64,000 bases of DNA from SSSZ01 sp036732025. GTDB lineage: Bacteria > Pseudomonadota > Gammaproteobacteria > Burkholderiales > Rhodocyclaceae. This document shows positions 60,642-64,000 of this stretch, piece by piece. The stretch is taken from the NCBI GenBank assembly GCA_036732025.1, contig DAINDE010000020.1:3448-67447 (forward strand). The letters are read 5' to 3'. Position 1 is the first letter of the stretch; the number at the start of each line of letters is the position of its first letter. Below the pieces are notes generated by a model. It was not told the DNA's origin and did not search any database. It saw only the letters and a list, made by a program, of their open reading frames with translations. The translations under genes were made by a program, and so were the position numbers.

Positions 60642-61139
60642 TCAGCCGGGCGGCGCATCCCGCCCGGGATGGGAACGTTCGGCCATGTTGCGGCGGGCCT
60701 GCCGCAGGATTGCGACACCTGAAGCGTCCGCTGCCCGGCACAGGGCGACGCAGGCCGTGGTCAACTGGTCGAGTTGGAATTTGGGGTTGGGGTGCCGGTT
60801 GGCGGGCGAACGTTGAAGGCCCAGCAGCAACTGGTACTGCTGCCGCCACATCGATTCGCGACGGCGCGGTGTATCGGGCGGGCGGAGAACCAACTCAGTC
60901 CCGAGAAACCCGAAGATGCGACAGGGGGCATCCTGATACGTGAAGACCAGCGAGACACTGGCGCTGATGAGATCGGGGAAGCGAAAGGTCGGCGAGACGT
61001 TGTCTTTGCTCCGCAGCAGGCCGTAGAGCCAGTCGTGCTCCTCAACCCACAGGCGTGTCTCGATGACATCGTGAGCTTTACTCTCCTCTGAGGGAGGAGC
61101 GCGGTGACGTTGACGCGTCGCTGGTGTGGCGGTGAACAT
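60642..61139 (-). CDS. Unknown protein at the head of the transglycosylase-pilin group
   Basis: 165 residues, soluble, with no signal peptide. ETRLWVEEHDWLYGLLRSKDNVSPTFRFPDLISASVSLVFTYQDAPCRIFGFLGTELVLRPPDTPRRRESMWRQQYQLLLGLQR is its best-folded part. A basic C-terminal helix (AILRQARRNMAERSHPGRD) follows. GAGGAAAG lies 7 bp before the ATG at 61139. I recognise no family; the style suggests a cytoplasmic, perhaps regulatory, accessory protein of the element. A 191-bp gap to the transglycosylase gene shows no other feature. Confidence 0.6.
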   Translation of the reverse strand: MFTATPATRQRHRAPPSEESKAHDVIETRLWVEEHDWLYGLLRSKDNVSPTFRFPDLISASVSLVFTYQDAPCRIFGFLGTELVLRPPDTPRRRESMWRQQYQLLLGLQRSPANRHPNPKFQLDQLTTACVALCRAADASGVAILRQARRNMAERSHPGRDAPPG

Positions 61140-61438
61140 GCAGCTTTCCTCGATTCAGTGGCGGCGTATTGCTCTTGCGAGCACATGACTGGAGGATAGG
61201 CGGTTGAGATTGCGGTGTCTCGCGGGAATGGGGGGCTTGTGAGGGGGATTTCGCTATCACGGAATGGGTCGATAGGCCGCTAGAAACGGTCGTAATGCAT
61301 GATAAATGGGCTTTGGTTGTCAGCTTTCCCTCGCAGACAGGACGTTTGACAACGCGTGCTAGGCGACGGCACCTCGGCCAGTTGGCCATTGGCTTCCTCG
61401 CCCGTACGTGGCCCTAACGCTTCACAAGGAGATCGTAG
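61140..61438. other. Divergent intergenic region
   Basis: 299 bp between the minus-strand transfer gene at 61139 and the plus-strand gene at 61439. A TTGACA at 61346-61351 on the plus strand has no matching -10 at 16-18 bp. AAGGAGAT (61426-61433) is a strong SD for the plus-strand gene. Base composition is lower in G+C than the transfer genes. A promoter for each direction is expected but neither can be called with confidence. Confidence 0.45.
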
Positions 61439-62563
61439 ATGTCTGGCGCCAGCCTTCCTATAAGCAATATTGATTACTTCCTGCAACGGCCAGAAGTTCG
61501 AAGCCTTCCTGCTGATCAAATTGATGATCTGGTCAGCGTCACAGCCTATACGCACTACGAGCCTTCTACATCGTGGCCGGAAGTGCTAACCATATCCACG
61601 GCGGATGCTGCACTCTGGTTATCGCTTGCTGAGGCTGCGCGCTTTGTTGTCGCTGTCCCAGAGCTACGGCGTCTGATTGCCGTCTTCGACCATAGGCCGG
61701 GTTATCCACCCTTGCGGCGAGCATACTTCTACTCATGTAATGAACAGGGTGCCGTCCCCTTCGATGAGATGGCGGGCAAGGCACGTGCGCACGCCTGCCC
61801 AGTCAAACAGCTAGCTTGGAGCATTCGACGACCCGAGCATGAAAGCGAAGTTCGCGAATGGGTCGCCACGTATCAACAACAAATGGCAGCAATCGACAAG
61901 GTAGCCGCAGGGCGACAGCGCAACACTGTCGTCCAGAATGTCTACGTACTCTCCTCACCAGAGGGGCACTGCCTATTCTGTGGGGAGAAGGTCTTCGGAT
62001 TTTCCGCGACGACTTTTGGCTCCGCTGAGGCAGCAGTGATGATCAGCGTGCACCTTTGCGAAAAACATCACGCCCTGGCACGAAACCAGAGGTCGGTACT
62101 GGAATTCGTCCTCACGTTCTTGGGTGTCGAATTGCCATTCAATCTTGAGGTCAAGGAGCAAGTACTAACCGGTCCGATCATTCAAATAATGATGGATGTG
62201 GCACGCGAAAAAACAGGTGCGCGAATTGGCGACCCAATTTACGACGCTAACAAGGATCAATACAACGTTGAAATCAATTTCGCGTCTGGCTTCTATATGC
62301 GCCTTCGTCTCAAATCGCTTCAGAACTACGGCTATATGCTGTTTGATCCAAATGACGTGCAGTTGAAGCGGGTAGACACCGCAGATCATCACAACTCAAA
62401 GCTAACTTATGGTCCGACCCATCTTCATCTTGAACCCGACGTCTGCAATGCGAATGTGACAGACAGCTTCACATACGGCATTCCCTTATTTGACCTGAAG
62501 CTCATTCTCCGTCTCGTAGAGGAAGCGGAAAAAGACTGGGCGGATAAGAGCCAGCAGGACTAA
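61439..62563 (+). CDS. Unknown cargo protein with putative zinc site and His-rich C-terminal motif
   Basis: 374 residues on the strand opposite to the transfer operon, with AAGGAGAT 5 bp upstream. Visible features: a helical N-terminal third (residues 1-160), then CLFCGEKVFG (C178, C181) and VHLCEKHHA (C207, H210/H211), which together could form a zinc knuckle. The C-terminal domain (about 265-365) has YNVEINFASGFYMRLRLKSLQNYGYML and a histidine cluster in DHHNSKLTYGPTHLHLEPD (H317, H318, H328, H330). No known family is recognised. G+C is clearly lower than the flanking tra genes, suggesting separate acquisition. A defence, toxin or regulatory role is possible but unproven. Confidence 0.65.
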   Translation: MSGASLPISNIDYFLQRPEVRSLPADQIDDLVSVTAYTHYEPSTSWPEVLTISTADAALWLSLAEAARFVVAVPELRRLIAVFDHRPGYPPLRRAYFYSCNEQGAVPFDEMAGKARAHACPVKQLAWSIRRPEHESEVREWVATYQQQMAAIDKVAAGRQRNTVVQNVYVLSSPEGHCLFCGEKVFGFSATTFGSAEAAVMISVHLCEKHHALARNQRSVLEFVLTFLGVELPFNLEVKEQVLTGPIIQIMMDVAREKTGARIGDPIYDANKDQYNVEINFASGFYMRLRLKSLQNYGYMLFDPNDVQLKRVDTADHHNSKLTYGPTHLHLEPDVCNANVTDSFTYGIPLFDLKLILRLVEEAEKDWADKSQQD

Positions 62564-62676
62564 GGGCTGCTTCAGTTAAGATTTGTTCTTGGCCGAGGCT
62601 CTATCACCGATACTGATCGCCCGACGGTCTCGTTTGTGCTGAGATGCTGACATTCAGCGACGTAGCCATGTCACTG

Positions 62677-62719
62677 GAAATCAAAGTGCACCTGTCTGTC
62701 GGCGAATTGCACCGATTTC
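62677..62719. repeat. Imperfect inverted repeat, possible insertion-sequence end
   Basis: GAAATC-AAA-GTGCA (62677-62690) faces TGCACC-GATTTC (62708-62719), an inverted pair sharing GAAATC and GTGCA. The spacing and repeated motif resemble the multi-repeat termini of IS21-family elements. No transposase is present. It lies between the cargo gene and the DUF4400 gene. Confidence 0.3.
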
Positions 62720-62735
62720 TTCGCAGGGTGATGCC

Positions 62736-63359
62736 TCATCCACGTCGGTGAAAACACCCCAACGCTCGCCCCGCTAGCACCCCGACCACCAGCGGCACGC
62801 ACGGCAGCAGCAGTGGAGGCAGCATCACCGGCAGCACGAAGCCGATGACCGTTGCGCAGATGATCACGATTCCCAGGCTGGCGTACAGCGCGAACATCTC
62901 CGGATCGTGTTGCAGGAATTCCTTGGCCTTGATGAGCCGCGCCAATCCGCCGTCGACGACAGCGGCCAAGACGAATACCGCCAGCCAGGGCAGCCATTCG
63001 AGCAAGGTGGAGAGCCGATAGCTGGCGAGCAGGAGCAGTGCGTCGACGGCACGGAAGTAGGCGTTGTTGAAGAGGCGCTGGTTGACCGAGGACATCTCCC
63101 GGGACACCGCGCCGTTTACGCCCGCTGGCGAAGGCGCATCCTTGACGGCAGGAATCGGCGTGACCTGGGCCGTCGAATCTTGCATGCGCATCGCCCGATC
63201 CAGCATGCGGGTGGAGGGTTCGACGCCCCAGTAGGCGGTGGCCGCCTCATGCTCGGCGCGTAACTGCGCGAGGAAGCGCTCCGGGGGATGGGCCGACGGC
63301 ACGTACAGCACCAGGACCAGCAGGATGAGCAGCGATACCACGGCGACTGCGCGGATCAT
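62736..63359 (-). CDS. DUF4400 membrane protein of integrative conjugative elements
   Basis: 207 residues. An N-terminal helix (AVAVVSLLILLVLVLYVP), a soluble loop with HPPERFLAQLRAEHEAATAYWG and SVNQRLFNNAYFRAVDALLLLASYRLSTLLEWLPWLAVFVLAAVVDGGLARLIKAKEFLQHDPEMFALYASLG, and two more helices match the DUF4400 family found next to traD in ICEs. The end (GRALGCFHRRG) is short and unlike the usual tail, so an insertion may have changed its C-terminus. It overlaps traD by 4 bp. Confidence 0.82.
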   Translation of the reverse strand: MIRAVAVVSLLILLVLVLYVPSAHPPERFLAQLRAEHEAATAYWGVEPSTRMLDRAMRMQDSTAQVTPIPAVKDAPSPAGVNGAVSREMSSVNQRLFNNAYFRAVDALLLLASYRLSTLLEWLPWLAVFVLAAVVDGGLARLIKAKEFLQHDPEMFALYASLGIVIICATVIGFVLPVMLPPLLLPCVPLVVGVLAGRALGCFHRRG

Positions 63360-64000
63360 GGCGCTTTCCTCGGCGCTCGGCTCGGCTTCACATCAGGATC
63401 GAGGATCGGAAACCGCCCCTTGATGATCCGCCCGCCCGACACCGAGGCGAAGTACTGGAGGTTGGGCAGCTTGCCGAGCACCTCGGCCGGCACCATCTCC
63501 TCGAAGCTCTCGGTGAGTTGGGTGGAATAGCTCGACGAGAAGTCGCCGAGGTGGGCATCCGACCCGTGGCTGAGGCCCACCCGTACCGTGTGGATCGCCG
63601 TCTTGCCGAAGGTCTCGACCACGAAGTCCTGGGTCGGCCGGTCCTTTGTGCGTAGGGCGATCAGGTTGTTGAGGTTGCCCAGCGCCATGCGCGCCGCGTC
63701 CTCGCTCCCCAGCCGCTTAGCCAGGTCAGCCAGGGTCTGCATCGCGCAAGTGGTGAAGATGCCGCCCTCGGCACCCTTGTTGAGGATCTCGATCAGCGGC
63801 TGGTTGATGACGTTCGAGACTTCGTCGACGAAGAGCGCAATGCGCCGGTAGCCGCCCAGGTTGTAGCGCATGCCGGCGCGCGCCGCTTGGTCGGCCAGTG
63901 CCAGGGCGCCGATCGCCGAGGCGACCGACGGATCGGGCAGGGAGTCCAGGCACATGTACAGCACATGGCCGGCGCGCTCGATCTTCTCGAAGTTCATGAT
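63356..64000 (-). CDS. traD: Conjugative coupling factor TraD, C-terminal part (partial)
   Basis: The frame is open to the window edge; 214 codons of the C-terminal part are present. RRIALFVDEVSNVINQPLIEILNKGAEGGIFTTCAMQTLADLAKRLGSEDAARMALGNLNNLIALRTKD contains the Walker B motif (LFVDEVSN) and the conserved TraD/TraG AAA+ sensor region. TraD is the type IV coupling ATPase delivering the relaxase-DNA complex to the channel. The N-terminal membrane anchor and Walker A lie beyond 64000. The sequence style suits the SXT/TOL subfamily. Confidence 0.92.
   Translation of the reverse strand: MMNFEKIERAGHVLYMCLDSLPDPSVASAIGALALADQAARAGMRYNLGGYRRIALFVDEVSNVINQPLIEILNKGAEGGIFTTCAMQTLADLAKRLGSEDAARMALGNLNNLIALRTKDRPTQDFVVETFGKTAIHTVRVGLSHGSDAHLGDFSSSYSTQLTESFEEMVPAEVLGKLPNLQYFASVSGGRIIKGRFPILDPDVKPSRAPRKAP

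Noticed and set aside
61346..61374. Promoter for the cargo gene from TTGACA
   Set aside because: No acceptable -10 at 16-18 bp; left as a note in the intergenic entry.

Overview
The window looks like the chromosome of a betaproteobacterium, most likely of the Rhodocyclales/Burkholderiales type. This rests on the high G+C core genes, the order hisC-tyrA / aroA-cmk-rpsA-ihfB-lapA-lapB / hldE-hldD-cysM, the fused AroA-cytidylate kinase, and the block thrS-infC-rpmI-rplT-pheS-pheT-ihfA-merR-tRNA-Pro. No database search was possible, so the taxonomic call is inference.

Layout. (1) 1-989: the 3' end of hisC and complete tyrA. (2) 982-16485: an O-antigen/surface-polysaccharide island of visibly lower and more mixed G+C. 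It encodes GDP-L-fucose synthesis (fcl, gmd), an ABC exporter (wzm, wzt), three methyltransferases, four family-2 glycosyltransferases plus one broken one, an alpha-1,2-fucosyltransferase, a GT4 enzyme, a PglC-like initiating phosphosugar transferase and a WbpM/PglF-like dehydratase. The island separates tyrA from aroA, which normally sit together. (3) 16516-29648: aroA-cmk, rpsA, ihfB, lapAB, then sugar-nucleotide and LPS-core genes (ugd, hldE-like kinase, hldD, rfbBAC) with cysM and a DnaQ-like exonuclease. (4) 29645-37373: tRNA-Val, thrS, infC, rpmI, rplT, pheS, pheT, ihfA, a MerR-type gene and tRNA-Pro(GGG) with its terminator. (5) 37374-64000: what looks like one end of an integrative conjugative element at tRNA-Pro. 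It has a hipB-hipA module with a third overlapping gene, then a long, tightly overlapping minus-strand operon for an F-type (MPF-F) conjugation machine: traD, a DUF4400 protein, a lytic transglycosylase, an OmpA-like lipoprotein, a pilin, traL, traE, traK, traB, dsbC, traV, traC, trbI, a TraF-type peptidase, traW, traU, trbC, traN, traF, traH and traG. The operon runs off the right edge inside traD. No relaxase, integrase or second att site is visible.

How the parts work together. Region 2 makes, methylates and exports a fucose-containing glycan. Region 3 supplies general precursors and the LPS regulators LapA/LapB. Region 4 is translation plus IHF-alpha. Region 5 is mobile. The main points worth a second look are the plus-strand 374-residue gene with a putative zinc site inserted into the transfer operon, the papain-like third gene of the HipBA operon with paired operators, the palindrome-rich gap in the glycan locus, the AUC start of infC, and the polysaccharide island splitting the aromatic/rpsA supraoperon.
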